From positions 1,922,001-1,986,000 of the forward strand of contig NZ_CP006269.1 in the NCBI RefSeq assembly GCF_000737535.1: a DNA stretch of 64,000 nt. The letters are read 5' to 3'. This stretch comes from Synechococcus sp. KORDI-100. Its GTDB lineage: Bacteria; Cyanobacteriota; Cyanobacteriia; PCC-6307; Cyanobiaceae. Positions 33,965 through 42,814 of the stretch are shown here, piece after piece. The position numbers were made by a program, and so were the translations under genes. Under the pieces are notes generated by a model. It searched no databases, had not been told where the DNA came from, and worked only from the letters and a program-made list of their open reading frames with translations. The first letter of the stretch is position 1; each line of letters opens with the position of its first letter.

Positions 33965-34234
33965 GTGCTGAAGCTGCTGACAATTGTTTCAGTGGGCCTG
34001 CTAGCTGCTGTTCCCGTCAGTGGTGCGGAATCCAAGCTGCTGGAAACCGTTAAGCGCAATCCAGCCGAAGCCAAGGCGCTCTGCAAGAAGTTCAAGAAGA
34101 TGAACTCCACGGGGAAATCGGCCTACTCCAAAAAGGCCACAAAACGGGTGGCATCGAGTCGCGACCTCACCATGGTCGATGCCGAAGTGTTTGTGACCTA
34201 CGTGGTGGGCATGTACTGCCCGGATGTCCGCTGA
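33965..34234 (+). CDS. Small secreted hypothetical protein
   Basis: From a GTG start, 89 aa. A signal peptide (LLTIVSVGLLAAVPVSGAES, cleavage after SGA) precedes a basic mature part rich in Lys (CKKFKKMNSTGKSAYSKK) and ending with VVGMYCPDVR. Two Cys may form a disulphide. It probably acts in the periplasm. It overlaps the CocE-type gene by 11 bp. Confidence 0.65.
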   Translation: MLKLLTIVSVGLLAAVPVSGAESKLLETVKRNPAEAKALCKKFKKMNSTGKSAYSKKATKRVASSRDLTMVDAEVFVTYVVGMYCPDVR

Positions 34235-35819
34235 ACCGCAGCAGTCCTGTCTCACCCTGAAGGATGGGACCGACCTGATTGCCGACATCTGGATCCCTGA
34301 GGGGTCGGGCCCCTGGCCGGCGCTGTTGATGCGTCAACCCTACGGACGGCGCATTGCTTCAACGATCACCCTGGCGCATCCCGGCTGGTGGACATCCAAG
34401 GGATATCTGGTAGTGGTGCAGGACGTTCGAGGGCAGGGAGACTCCGGCGGACGCTTCGAGGGATTCGCACAGGAAGCCGCCGATACCGAACAAATCCACA
34501 GCTGGGTGAGGGGGTTGCCGCAATGCAATGGACGACTTGGTTGTTACGGCTTCTCCTATCAGGGACTGACTCAGTTGCTCGCGCCGGAGACCGCGCCCGC
34601 GCCGGACTGCCTTGCGCCAGCCATGACAGGGCTGGACGAGCGCCTTCACTGGAGCTGTGAAGGCGGCGCTCACTGGTGGCATCTGGGCGTGGGCTGGGGA
34701 TTGCAGCTTGCGGCACTGCAGGCCTGCCGCCGTGGCGATCACCAGGCCTGGGAGGCGATAAGACGCAGTCTCGACGATGGAAGCTATCTGCGCGATGGCC
34801 GAACCCTGCTCCAGAACCATGATCCACAGGGGATGGCCCTGCGATGGCTTGAACAGGACCCCTCCAGCGAGCAGGACTGGGTGGTGCACCGTCCCCCAGT
34901 GCATTGGTTGCGGCAGCCGATGCTGCTCCTTGGCGGATGGTGGGACCCCCATTTGCTGGGGATCCTGGATCTATGGAAACGAAGTGTCGATGTCGGCGGG
35001 ACACCCCAGTTGCACATCGGTCCTGCCAGCCATCTGGAGTGGTGGAGCGGAGCGCAAACCCTGCTGTTGGATTTTTTCGACACGCACCTCAAAGAACATC
35101 AGGACAAGAACGCACCGCCAGCGATACAGCTCTGGAATCTCACATCGCAGAGCTGGCAGCAACCGGAGCCCAGCAGCCGAATCAGCTGGCAGCTCTGTGG
35201 TGATGGTCTGACCTGTCTTGATCAGCAGCACGGACACCTGGACCCGGTCAGAGGCGGAGACGGAGAGGTCACCATCGTTCACGATCCCTGGCGGCCGGCC
35301 CCGGCCATCGGCGGCCATCTCAGCCCGGATGCGGGGGCTGCTGACCGGAGACATGTTGATGGGCGCTCCGATGTGGCCACCTTCAGCTCACCCCCTTGTC
35401 TGCAACCACTGACGCTTCAGGGATACCCCCAGCTCTCGCTTGAAGTCCATGCCGATCAACCCGGATTCGATCTGTGCGTGGCTCTCTCAAGACTTCCGGC
35501 CGGATCCGATGCCGTGGAGCAACTCAGTACAGGGGTGCTGCGCCAACGCGGACCCGACGCCCTGAAACCCCGGATCAGACGCGTCGCGATGCAGCCTCTG
35601 CTGGCCAAGCTGAGCGCGGGAGACCGGCTGAGGCTGTCGATCGCAGGAGCAGCCTGGCCCGCGATCGGGGTCAATTCCGGCCACCCCGATATCCCCTGCG
35701 ATGCACCTTCAGCCGGCCATCGCGTCATCGCCATGACACTGCGACTTGCCGGCTCACAACTGACCCTGAACCCCTTGGACTCCGGCAGACTGCAGTCCAA
35801 CTCATCAACCATGACGTGA
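34224..35819 (+). CDS. CocE/NonD-type hydrolase
   Basis: This 531-aa protein has an alpha/beta hydrolase core with ALLMRQPYGRRIA, VVVQDVRGQGDSGG, and the nucleophile elbow CYGFSYQGLTQ (Ser at about residue 114). The C-terminal half is the jelly-roll of X-Pro dipeptidyl peptidase/CocE-like enzymes. Typical substrates are esters or acyl compounds. The frame overlaps the preceding gene by 11 bp and the following by 4 bp, so a three-gene transcript is likely. No signal peptide, so cytoplasmic. Confidence 0.88.
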   Translation: MSAEPQQSCLTLKDGTDLIADIWIPEGSGPWPALLMRQPYGRRIASTITLAHPGWWTSKGYLVVVQDVRGQGDSGGRFEGFAQEAADTEQIHSWVRGLPQCNGRLGCYGFSYQGLTQLLAPETAPAPDCLAPAMTGLDERLHWSCEGGAHWWHLGVGWGLQLAALQACRRGDHQAWEAIRRSLDDGSYLRDGRTLLQNHDPQGMALRWLEQDPSSEQDWVVHRPPVHWLRQPMLLLGGWWDPHLLGILDLWKRSVDVGGTPQLHIGPASHLEWWSGAQTLLLDFFDTHLKEHQDKNAPPAIQLWNLTSQSWQQPEPSSRISWQLCGDGLTCLDQQHGHLDPVRGGDGEVTIVHDPWRPAPAIGGHLSPDAGAADRRHVDGRSDVATFSSPPCLQPLTLQGYPQLSLEVHADQPGFDLCVALSRLPAGSDAVEQLSTGVLRQRGPDALKPRIRRVAMQPLLAKLSAGDRLRLSIAGAAWPAIGVNSGHPDIPCDAPSAGHRVIAMTLRLAGSQLTLNPLDSGRLQSNSSTMT

Positions 35820-36538
35820 AGCTGTCTGCCGCTCTGCTGGCCCTGTCTCTGACGGCTCCCCTCAGCCCGGGACTTCTTTCGATCGCTCCCGTGGCTGCTC
35901 AGGAAGCGGCAGCCACCAGCCTCACCCCTGCCCAGGCGCAAGCCGCAACGGAGCTGCTGCTCAGCGCTCTTGAGAAGAATGATGGAGCCGCGGTCCACAG
36001 CAAACTGGCCGACAGCATCCAGAGCAGCGTCAGCATCGAGTCGGTCCAGAAGCGACTCGATACCGATCTGGCCATCAGTGCCAGCCGTGTGGTGAAGGTG
36101 GGGTCCGGGTACAGCGACACCACCGTTGATGCCCTGGTCACCTCAGACGAGGGGGAAATCCCCGTGCTGCTCATCCTCGATGACGACGGCAAGCTGCTGG
36201 CATGGAAGGTTGGTGGCGATGACATTCCGATTGAAGCCTCGGCCCAGAGCTTCACCGAAGAGTTGGCAGCGGGTCGCTGGGTCCAGGCACGCAGCCGTCT
36301 CCAGATCGACTTTCAGAGAGAGCTGGAGCCTGGGGATCTGGAACGCAAATGGACCAAGCTGACCAAACTTTCAGGCGGTTTTCGGGCCGTGAAAGATGCT
36401 GTGGTCGCCAGCCAGGGTGGAGAACAGCAACTGGTCCTGGTCTGCGTTGAATTCGGCAAAGCCACCACCAATCTGTTCGTGATTTTTGACGACCAGGGCC
36501 GCATCATCAACGTCGACATCTCCCGCGATTTCGTCTGA
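35816..36538 (+). CDS. DUF3887-type secreted protein
   Basis: I use GTG at 35816, which overlaps the CocE stop by 4 bp (GTGA) and starts a clear signal peptide ([19 protein letters not shown], cleavage after VAAQ or so). Two tandem NTF2-like units follow: [16 protein letters not shown] and [17 protein letters not shown], each ending in strands such as [17 protein letters not shown]3887 proteins bind small or peptidic ligands outside the cell; the role here is unknown. Length 240 aa. Confidence 0.75.
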   Translation: MKLSAALLALSLTAPLSPGLLSIAPVAAQEAAATSLTPAQAQAATELLLSALEKNDGAAVHSKLADSIQSSVSIESVQKRLDTDLAISASRVVKVGSGYSDTTVDALVTSDEGEIPVLLILDDDGKLLAWKVGGDDIPIEASAQSFTEELAAGRWVQARSRLQIDFQRELEPGDLERKWTKLTKLSGGFRAVKDAVVASQGGEQQLVLVCVEFGKATTNLFVIFDDQGRIINVDISRDFV

Positions 36539-36599
36539 CCTCTCCGCCTCAAGGCCTCGGGAATTCGGCTTAAGCTCCCGACCACTTCAACGATGGGTC

Positions 36600-38906
36600 A
36601 TGGGTGGCGCGGCAGTCCTCAACTGGATGGTTCAGGACGGCGAACGTCTGGCGGAATGTCGTCATGACCACCCCTTTTCGGTTCTTGGTCCCCAACCAAT
36701 CGAGAGCGGCTGGGTCGTCCGGGTCTGGATGCCTGAAGCCGATTCGGTGACGCTGCTTGTCGATGGCCGCGAACAGGCCATGGACTGCCCGCACCACCCC
36801 TGGATCTTCGAAACGGAGTTGCCAAACGATCCAGGAAGCAGCTACCGGGTCCGCGTTCTACGTGGCGGCATCACCCACGAGCAACACGACCCCTGGGCCT
36901 TCCGTGAGGACTGGATGGGTGAGATGGATCGCCATCTCTTCGCCGAAGGCAACCATCACCACATCTGGCAGCGCATGGGTGCCCATGTGACGCAGCGTCT
37001 GGGTGTTGCCGGTGTGATGTTCTGCGTCTGGGCTCCCCATGCCCTGAGTGTGTCGGTCCTCGGCGACCTCAACTCCTGGAATGGACGCCATCACCCCATG
37101 CAACAACGCCTCGGTGGCATCTGGGAGTTGTTCATTCCGGGGATGTCGGAGGGCTGTTTCTACAAGTACGAAATCCGCTCTCCGGAGGGACATTGCTACC
37201 AGAAAGCCGATCCTTACGGCTTCCAGCACGAGGTTCGCCCCGCCAACAGTTCCGTGGTCTCCCATCTGGACGGCTTCCAGTGGTCAGACGGCGACTGGAT
37301 GCAGGAGAGAGACAGCCGCAATCCCCTGGATCAGCCGATTTCCGTCTATGAGATGCACCTGGGCAGCTGGATCCATGAATCAGCTGATGCCCCCTGGATC
37401 CAGCCCGATGGAACGCCGCGGGCTCCGGTACCTGCCGCTGACATGAAACCTGGTGCCCGCATGCTCACCTATGCGGAACTGGCCGACCGCCTGATCCCTT
37501 ACGTGAAGCAGAGGGGCTTCACCCACGTCGAACTGATGCCGATCACGGAGCATCCCTTCGATGGGTCCTGGGGCTACCAGGTCACCGGTTGGTATGCACC
37601 GACCAGCCGCTACGGAACACCGGATGAATTCCGCGCATTTGTGGATCGCTGTCATGCCGAGGGGATTGGCGTGATCATCGACTGGGTTCCTGGCCATTTC
37701 CCCAAGGACAGACACGGCCTGGCCTTTTTTGATGGGACCCACCTGTACGAACACGGTGACCCCCGCATTGGAGAACACAAGGAGTGGGGAACTCTGATCT
37801 TCAATTACAGCCGCAATGAGGTGCGTAACTTTCTGGTCGCCAACCTCGTGTTCTGGTTGGAGCAGTTCCATATCGATGGAATTCGTGTCGACGCTGTGGC
37901 ATCGATGCTTTACCGCGATTACCTGCGACCCGATGGTGAATGGCTGGCCAATGAACACGGCGGCCGCGAAAACACCGAGGCAGTGCGCTTCCTTCAGCAG
38001 GCCAACCATGTGATGTTCCAGCACTTCCCCGGCGCTCTCTCCATCGCCGAGGAGTCCACCACCTGGCCGATGGTGACCCAACCCACGGACATGGGCGGAC
38101 TTGGGTTCAACCTCAAATGGAACATGGGCTGGATGCACGACATGCTCGATTACTTCGAGCTTGATCCATGGTTCCGGCAATTCCACCAGAACAACATCAC
38201 ATTTTCAATCTGGTACAACTACACCGAAAACTTCATGTTGGCGCTCAGCCACGATGAAGTTGTGCATGGGAAGAGTCATCTTCTTCACAAGATGCCCGGG
38301 GACGACTGGCAAAAATACGCAAACACCCGTGCACTTCTTGCCTATATGTGGACCCACCCCGGCAAGAAGACTATTTTCATGGGGATGGAATTCGGCCAAC
38401 GTTCTGAGTGGAATGTTTGGGGCGATCTGCAATGGGATCTTCTCAATTACGAACCTCACCAGGGCATTCAGAGACTGGTTGACGATCTCAATGTCCTCTA
38501 CAAAGCAGAGCCAGCTCTCTGGCGAGATGATTTTGATCAATACGGTTTCCAATGGATCGACTGCAACGACAATCGCCACTCCGTGATCAGCTTCATGCGC
38601 CGTGAAACAACCGGCGGCACTTGGCTTGTTGTGGTAGCGAACTTCACGCCATCAAGCCATTCTCATTATCGAGTAGGGGTACCACTCTCCGGCTTCTATG
38701 AAGAGATCTTCAACACGGATGCAGCCCGCTATGGAGGCAGCAATCTCGGCAATATGGGAGGAAAACGCAGCGAGGAATGGAGCATCCACGACTATGAGAA
38801 CTCACTGGAGCTGTGCCTGCCTCCCCTGAGCGTGATGGTGTTCAAACACGACCCCAAGCGAAGCCTCCTGCCGGAAGACACAGCGACCGCAAGCAACACG
38901 ATGTGA
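36600..38906 (+). CDS. glgB: Glycogen branching enzyme
   Basis: From the Met at 36600 ([19 protein letters not shown]) the product is 768 aa. Two N-terminal CBM48-type domains are followed by the GH13 barrel: [15 protein letters not shown] (nucleophile Asp), AEESTTWP (acid/base Glu) and [11 protein letters not shown]. It transfers alpha-1,4 chains to 1,6 positions of glycogen. The last part (from about 38190) is more A/T-rich than the rest. It is 49 bp before hemE. Confidence 0.96.
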   Translation: MGGAAVLNWMVQDGERLAECRHDHPFSVLGPQPIESGWVVRVWMPEADSVTLLVDGREQAMDCPHHPWIFETELPNDPGSSYRVRVLRGGITHEQHDPWAFREDWMGEMDRHLFAEGNHHHIWQRMGAHVTQRLGVAGVMFCVWAPHALSVSVLGDLNSWNGRHHPMQQRLGGIWELFIPGMSEGCFYKYEIRSPEGHCYQKADPYGFQHEVRPANSSVVSHLDGFQWSDGDWMQERDSRNPLDQPISVYEMHLGSWIHESADAPWIQPDGTPRAPVPAADMKPGARMLTYAELADRLIPYVKQRGFTHVELMPITEHPFDGSWGYQVTGWYAPTSRYGTPDEFRAFVDRCHAEGIGVIIDWVPGHFPKDRHGLAFFDGTHLYEHGDPRIGEHKEWGTLIFNYSRNEVRNFLVANLVFWLEQFHIDGIRVDAVASMLYRDYLRPDGEWLANEHGGRENTEAVRFLQQANHVMFQHFPGALSIAEESTTWPMVTQPTDMGGLGFNLKWNMGWMHDMLDYFELDPWFRQFHQNNITFSIWYNYTENFMLALSHDEVVHGKSHLLHKMPGDDWQKYANTRALLAYMWTHPGKKTIFMGMEFGQRSEWNVWGDLQWDLLNYEPHQGIQRLVDDLNVLYKAEPALWRDDFDQYGFQWIDCNDNRHSVISFMRRETTGGTWLVVVANFTPSSHSHYRVGVPLSGFYEEIFNTDAARYGGSNLGNMGGKRSEEWSIHDYENSLELCLPPLSVMVFKHDPKRSLLPEDTATASNTM

Positions 38907-38955
38907 AGCTCACCCATGAGCTCAGGTAGGTTGCCCGCTTGATCTCGAATTCCGG

Positions 38956-40014
38956 ATGAGCGATTCACTGCCCCTGCTGCTACGAGCCGCGCGCGGTGAA
39001 TCTGTGGAGCGGCCACCCGTCTGGATGATGCGCCAGGCGGGCCGTTACATGAAGGTGTACCGAGATCTTCGCGAGCGCCATCCGAGTTTTCGCGAGCGAT
39101 CTGAAAATCCGGATCTTTCCTACGAGATCTCGATGCAGCCGTTCGAGGCGTTTCAACCCGACGGCGTGATCCTGTTCTCGGACATCCTCACTCCACTGCC
39201 GGGAATGGGCATCGATTTCGACATCGTCGAAAGCAAGGGGCCGCTGATCAACGACCCGATTCGTTCCATCAGTCAGGTGGAAGCGCTTCGCCCTCTGAAT
39301 CCCGCCGACTCCATGCCCTTCGTCGGAGAAGTTCTCGGTCGGCTGCGCGAAAGCGTTGGCAACCAGGCTGCGGTGCTGGGTTTTGTTGGTGCGCCCTGGA
39401 CCCTTGCGGCCTACGTCGTGGAAGGGAAAAGCAGCAAGAATTACGCCGTGATCAAAGCGATGGCGTTCCAGGAGCCTGAACTCCTGCATCGACTGCTTGG
39501 CCACTTCGCCGAATCCATTGCCAGTTATCTCCGATACCAGATCGATTCCGGGGCCCAGGTTGTACAGATGTTCGACTCCTGGGCTGGCCAGCTCAGCCCC
39601 ACCGACTACGACACCTTCGCCGCTCCGTATCAACGTCGGGTGGTTGAACTGGTGAAACAGACCCATCCGGACACACCCTTCATCCTTTACATCTCCGGCA
39701 GCGCCGGTGTGATCGAGCGAATGGCACAGACGGGTGTTGACATTGTGTCCCTGGACTGGACCGTCGACATGGCCGAAGCCTGCAAACGGCTGCCTCAACA
39801 CATCGGCGTTCAGGGGAACGTGGACCCTGGTCTGCTGTTCGGAACACCTGAGGCGATCCGTGACCGAATAGACGACACCGTGCGCAAGGCACGCGGACGT
39901 CGGCACATCCTCAACCTTGGTCATGGCATCCTGCCGGGAACTCCAGAGGAGAACGGTCGTGCCTTCTTCGAGGCAGGCAAAACCGTGATGGATCGCGTCG
40001 GGGCCGCCGCTTGA
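38956..40014 (+). CDS. hemE: Uroporphyrinogen III decarboxylase
   Basis: The 352-aa enzyme converts uroporphyrinogen III to coproporphyrinogen III on the way to heme and chlorophyll. The N-terminus has [18 protein letters not shown] (substrate-binding Arg motif) and the central region has [16 protein letters not shown]. The length is typical. It overlaps the epimerase by 4 bp (TTGA start). Confidence 0.97.
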   Translation: MSDSLPLLLRAARGESVERPPVWMMRQAGRYMKVYRDLRERHPSFRERSENPDLSYEISMQPFEAFQPDGVILFSDILTPLPGMGIDFDIVESKGPLINDPIRSISQVEALRPLNPADSMPFVGEVLGRLRESVGNQAAVLGFVGAPWTLAAYVVEGKSSKNYAVIKAMAFQEPELLHRLLGHFAESIASYLRYQIDSGAQVVQMFDSWAGQLSPTDYDTFAAPYQRRVVELVKQTHPDTPFILYISGSAGVIERMAQTGVDIVSLDWTVDMAEACKRLPQHIGVQGNVDPGLLFGTPEAIRDRIDDTVRKARGRRHILNLGHGILPGTPEENGRAFFEAGKTVMDRVGAAA

Positions 40015-41030
40015 GCCGAATTCTGATCACTGGCGCAAGCGGCTGCGTCGGCCAGTACATCAGCAGCTGGCTTCTGCAGCACTCGGATGCAGAGCTTCTG
40101 CTCTGGCTGCGTGATCCTGAGAAACTCAAGGCCGTCTCAGCTGAGCATCCACGAATCCGTTTGCTGGTGGGCGATCTGCGGGATACCGACCGGTTCGCCC
40201 AAGAGCTGGCATCGGTCCACCGGGTGATTCACACCGCCACAGCCTGGGGAGATCCTGATCGGGCGGAACAGGTGAATGTGGTGGCGGTGAAACGAATGCT
40301 GGAACTCCTCGACCCCAGCGTTGTGGAACAGATCATCTACTTCTCAACCGCCAGCATCCTGGATCGACATCTCCAGCCGCTGCCTGAAGCCCTTGCCTAT
40401 GGAACGGAGTACATCCAGACAAAAGCACGGTGTCTCCAGGATCTCGAGGTGCATCCTCTCGCTGCACGGATCATCGCAGTGTTCCCAACCCTCGTCTTCG
40501 GGGGACGACTGGATGGCTCCAGTCCCTTTCCTACGAGCTACCTCACCGAGGGACTTGGGGAAGCAAGCCGTTGGCTGTGGCTCGCCCGCTGGCTGAGGGC
40601 GGATGCCAGCTTCCACTTCATCCACGCCGAAGACATTGCCCGCATCTGTGGCCAGTTCGCCATCACCCCCCATGCAGCGAACCAGGAACCAGGGCAGGGA
40701 GCGCTGCGCCGGATCGTGATGGGGCAGCCGGCGCTCTACGTGGACGATGCCGTCGCCACGCTCTGCCGTTGGCGAGGTGTCTGGCGCACGCCGGGAATCC
40801 CTTTGATTCCCTGGCTGATTGAAACCCTGATCCGTGTTCTGCCGATCGATGTGACGGCCTGGGACCGTTTCAGCATCCGTCAGCGGCATTTCGTGCATGA
40901 GCCTGCCAGCACGCCGGAGCGCTTTGGGGAGAGCAGCCATGCCCCCGATCTTGAGACAGTTCTTGGCGATTCCGGACTTCCGAGGCGCGAAGGTCTAAGA
41001 AGCCGGCGTAAAGTCACTGCAATGACCTGA
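40011..41030 (+). CDS. NAD-dependent epimerase/dehydratase-type protein
   Basis: From a TTG at 40011 the 339-aa product begins [18 protein letters not shown] (GxxGxxG Rossmann motif). It has [12 protein letters not shown] (Ser of the catalytic triad) and [13 protein letters not shown] (YxxxK). The C-terminal part is the variable substrate domain. It is an extended SDR of sugar or isoprenoid type; substrate unknown. The gene is translationally coupled to hemE, a conserved arrangement in marine Synechococcus (recalled, not checked). Confidence 0.87.
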   Translation: MSRILITGASGCVGQYISSWLLQHSDAELLLWLRDPEKLKAVSAEHPRIRLLVGDLRDTDRFAQELASVHRVIHTATAWGDPDRAEQVNVVAVKRMLELLDPSVVEQIIYFSTASILDRHLQPLPEALAYGTEYIQTKARCLQDLEVHPLAARIIAVFPTLVFGGRLDGSSPFPTSYLTEGLGEASRWLWLARWLRADASFHFIHAEDIARICGQFAITPHAANQEPGQGALRRIVMGQPALYVDDAVATLCRWRGVWRTPGIPLIPWLIETLIRVLPIDVTAWDRFSIRQRHFVHEPASTPERFGESSHAPDLETVLGDSGLPRREGLRSRRKVTAMT

Positions 41031-41035
41031 TTCCC

Positions 41036-41395
41036 ATGGGCTCTCTCCTTCGCACCCTGGCAGCTGCCTGCTGCGCACTTTTGATGCTGATCGGCCTCAA
41101 TGTCGGTTCAGCACAGGCTTCCACCGTTGAAGTGAAGCTCGGTACCGACAGCGGCATGCTCGCTTTTGAGCCCGCCACCGTGACCATCAAGGCCGGTGAC
41201 ACCGTCAAGTTCATCAACAACAAGCTGGCTCCCCACAATGCGGTATTTGATGGCCACGACGAATACAGCCATTCCGACCTGGCCTTCGCCCCAGGAGAAT
41301 CCTGGGAAGCGACCTTCGCCAGCGCCGGCACGTTCGACTACTACTGCGAGCCCCACCGCGGAGCTGGCATGGTCGGGAAAGTGATTGTTGAGTGA
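41036..41395 (+). CDS. petE: Plastocyanin
   Basis: This 119-aa precursor has a lumenal signal sequence ([21 protein letters not shown]) and a mature cupredoxin of about 91 aa. The copper ligands are His67 in APHNAV, Cys104 and His107 in YYCEPH, and Met112 in GAGMVGK. It carries electrons from cytochrome b6f to photosystem I in the thylakoid lumen. petJ follows 130 bp downstream. Confidence 0.97.
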   Translation: MGSLLRTLAAACCALLMLIGLNVGSAQASTVEVKLGTDSGMLAFEPATVTIKAGDTVKFINNKLAPHNAVFDGHDEYSHSDLAFAPGESWEATFASAGTFDYYCEPHRGAGMVGKVIVE

Positions 41396-41438
41396 TCGCT
41401 AGCGAACTGCGGCTCTGAATCGAGTCGTCTATATCAGG

Positions 41439-41471
41439 ACCCTGCCTGTTTGTGTCATTCACAGGTAGGGG
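41439..41471 (+). terminator. Hairpin between petE and petJ
   Basis: CCTGCCTGT (41441-41449) pairs with ACAGGTAGG (41461-41469) over nine bp, with one G-T wobble and an 11-base loop. It is followed by GGTTCTT rather than a run of T. It could end petE transcription or stabilise its 3' end, so petE and petJ may be separate transcripts. Confidence 0.45.
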
Positions 41472-41524
41472 TTCTTACGTTTGAGGGAAGCTCTGGATAC
41501 CTTTAACTGAGAAACAGAGGTTGC

Positions 41525-41878
41525 ATGAGCCGGATCACCGGTCTGCTTGTGTTGGTTCTTGCCTTGATGCTCCCGTTCACGGCAGCCCAGCCAGGGTTCG
41601 CGTTTGATGCGAGTAACGATCGAGGGGAGCAGATTTTCAGCAGCAACTGCGCGGCGTGTCATATGGGAGGTGGCAATGTGATTCGTGCCAGTCGCAGCCT
41701 CAAGATCCGCGATCTGAACGCGCATCTCGAGGAATATCAACAGGATCCGCTGGAAGCCATCGAACACCAGATCGAAGACGGCAAGAATGCGATGCCCTCC
41801 TACGCCGGCAAGTTGAGCGAAGCCGAAATCATTGCGGTTGCCACCTACGTGGAACAGCAGGCGGAACTGGGCTGGTGA
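41525..41878 (+). CDS. petJ: Cytochrome c6
   Basis: The 117-aa precursor has a signal peptide (to AFA at about 27) and the heme motif CAACH at 42-46, with Met90 (KNAMPSYAGKL) as the sixth ligand. It is a lumenal class I cytochrome c which replaces plastocyanin when copper is scarce and can also serve terminal oxidases. Its stop overlaps the start of a Nif11 protein by 4 bp (GTGA). Confidence 0.96.
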   Translation: MSRITGLLVLVLALMLPFTAAQPGFAFDASNDRGEQIFSSNCAACHMGGGNVIRASRSLKIRDLNAHLEEYQQDPLEAIEHQIEDGKNAMPSYAGKLSEAEIIAVATYVEQQAELGW

Positions 41879-42108
41879 GTCGATCCGCCCTCAAACGACT
41901 GGTCAATGCCTGTGAACGAAGCCCTGCTCTTCGTCAGTCTTTGAAGGCCTGCAGCAGCGTTGAGCAATGGATTGCCGTCGCTGGACATCACGGATTCCCG
42001 ATCACGCCAAAGGACCTGAACTCTGATGCCCAGGAATCGCAACTCAGCCGATGGTTTGAACAGAGTCGAATCCGCCGGCCCTTCCGTGCACCTCGTCAAG
42101 GGCACTGA
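41875..42108 (+). CDS. Nif11-domain peptide
   Basis: From GTG 41875 the product is 77 aa. It has the Nif11-type pattern SALKRLVNACERSPALRQSL followed by WIAVAGHHGFPITPKDL. Nif11 domains occur in nitrogen-related proteins and in leader peptides of ribosomally made natural products (nitrile hydratase leader-like and prochlorosin precursors). There is no Gly-Gly site with a Cys/Ser/Thr-rich core after it, and the tail RIRRPFRAPRQGH is basic, so this is probably not a lantipeptide precursor. It is translationally coupled to petJ. Confidence 0.75.
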   Translation: MSRSALKRLVNACERSPALRQSLKACSSVEQWIAVAGHHGFPITPKDLNSDAQESQLSRWFEQSRIRRPFRAPRQGH

Positions 42109-42125
42109 ATCCAGGGATTGAATCC

Positions 42126-42401
42126 GTGCGAAATCGTCAAGCCAACGAAACAAAGCTTTACAGTTTGATGAGTGCGCTGGCTCGTCTCATGAGCATCGAC
42201 AAGTTCTGCCGAGAGCAACGCAACAGCGCTGATCGCCTGTTCATGGACTTCAAGTACACCCGTCCAGGTTCTGATGAACAGATCAAGGCCATCAGCACCT
42301 TTCAGCGCCTGATCAGTGGTTGGGCTCAGTTCCTGGCCATGGAAGCTCAGACCCCTTCGTTGCTTCTGGAGCAGCAAATGTGCCGTTCGGATTCCGAATA
42401 G
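42126..42401 (+). CDS. Helical hypothetical protein
   Basis: The 91-aa product (GTG start) is predicted to be all alpha: LYSLMSALARLMSIDKFC, STFQRLISGWAQFLAMEAQ and SLLLEQQMC. Two Cys, no signal. The gene is 17 bp after the Nif11 peptide gene and might be co-transcribed. I do not recognise a family; similar small proteins are seen in marine Synechococcus. Confidence 0.6.
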   Translation: MRNRQANETKLYSLMSALARLMSIDKFCREQRNSADRLFMDFKYTRPGSDEQIKAISTFQRLISGWAQFLAMEAQTPSLLLEQQMCRSDSE

Positions 42402-42429
42402 AGATCAACAGCTGACGATCCATTGCTGA

Positions 42430-42750
42430 TCAGAGGTCTGACGCGGTTCTGGCCCCTTTCAGGACAGCGAGATACAGCTGTTCGTCGATTTCACGGATGT
42501 CGTACTCCGTGGGTTTCACTCCGTGATGATGCTCATGAACCACCATCCAGCAGCAGCGTTCCAATTCTCCACCGGCCTCACTGGACAGCTGTCGGGCCTT
42601 CGAGGTCAATGCGTCAACGACATCGGCATTCGTCGTTTCCGCATCCATTGCGTTGGCATTCATCTCATCAACATCGAAGAATTGTTCGGCGAACTCTAAA
42701 AAGTGGATCCGGTTCTCCGCCCCGTGGCGTGGGGGCCCTACCGATGCCAT
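42430..42750 (-). CDS. Hypothetical acidic protein
   Basis: From the Met at 42750 the product is 106 aa (longer frames overlap the clpB promoter). It has FLEFAEQFFDVDEMNANAMD, an acidic helical part, and then LERCCWMVVHEHHHGVKP, a Cys pair and His cluster that could bind a metal. No known family. The gene is divergent from clpB with a 64-bp intergenic region. Confidence 0.55.
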   Translation of the reverse strand: MASVGPPRHGAENRIHFLEFAEQFFDVDEMNANAMDAETTNADVVDALTSKARQLSSEAGGELERCCWMVVHEHHHGVKPTEYDIREIDEQLYLAVLKGARTASDL

Positions 42751-42814
42751 CGGCAAACCGCCCCTGTTGATCCGGGATGCCCCATACGGTTGGCTCATTC
42801 CCATGAACGCCTGA

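Noticed and set aside
38980-39924. 314-codon minus-strand frame opposite hemE
   Set aside because: HemE is fully conserved on the other strand; the shadow is low-complexity in codon use.
41875-42108. Lantipeptide (prochlorosin-like) precursor
   Set aside because: The Nif11-type domain fits, but there is no Gly-Gly cleavage site and no Cys/Ser/Thr-rich core peptide after it, and no LanM-type enzyme is nearby.
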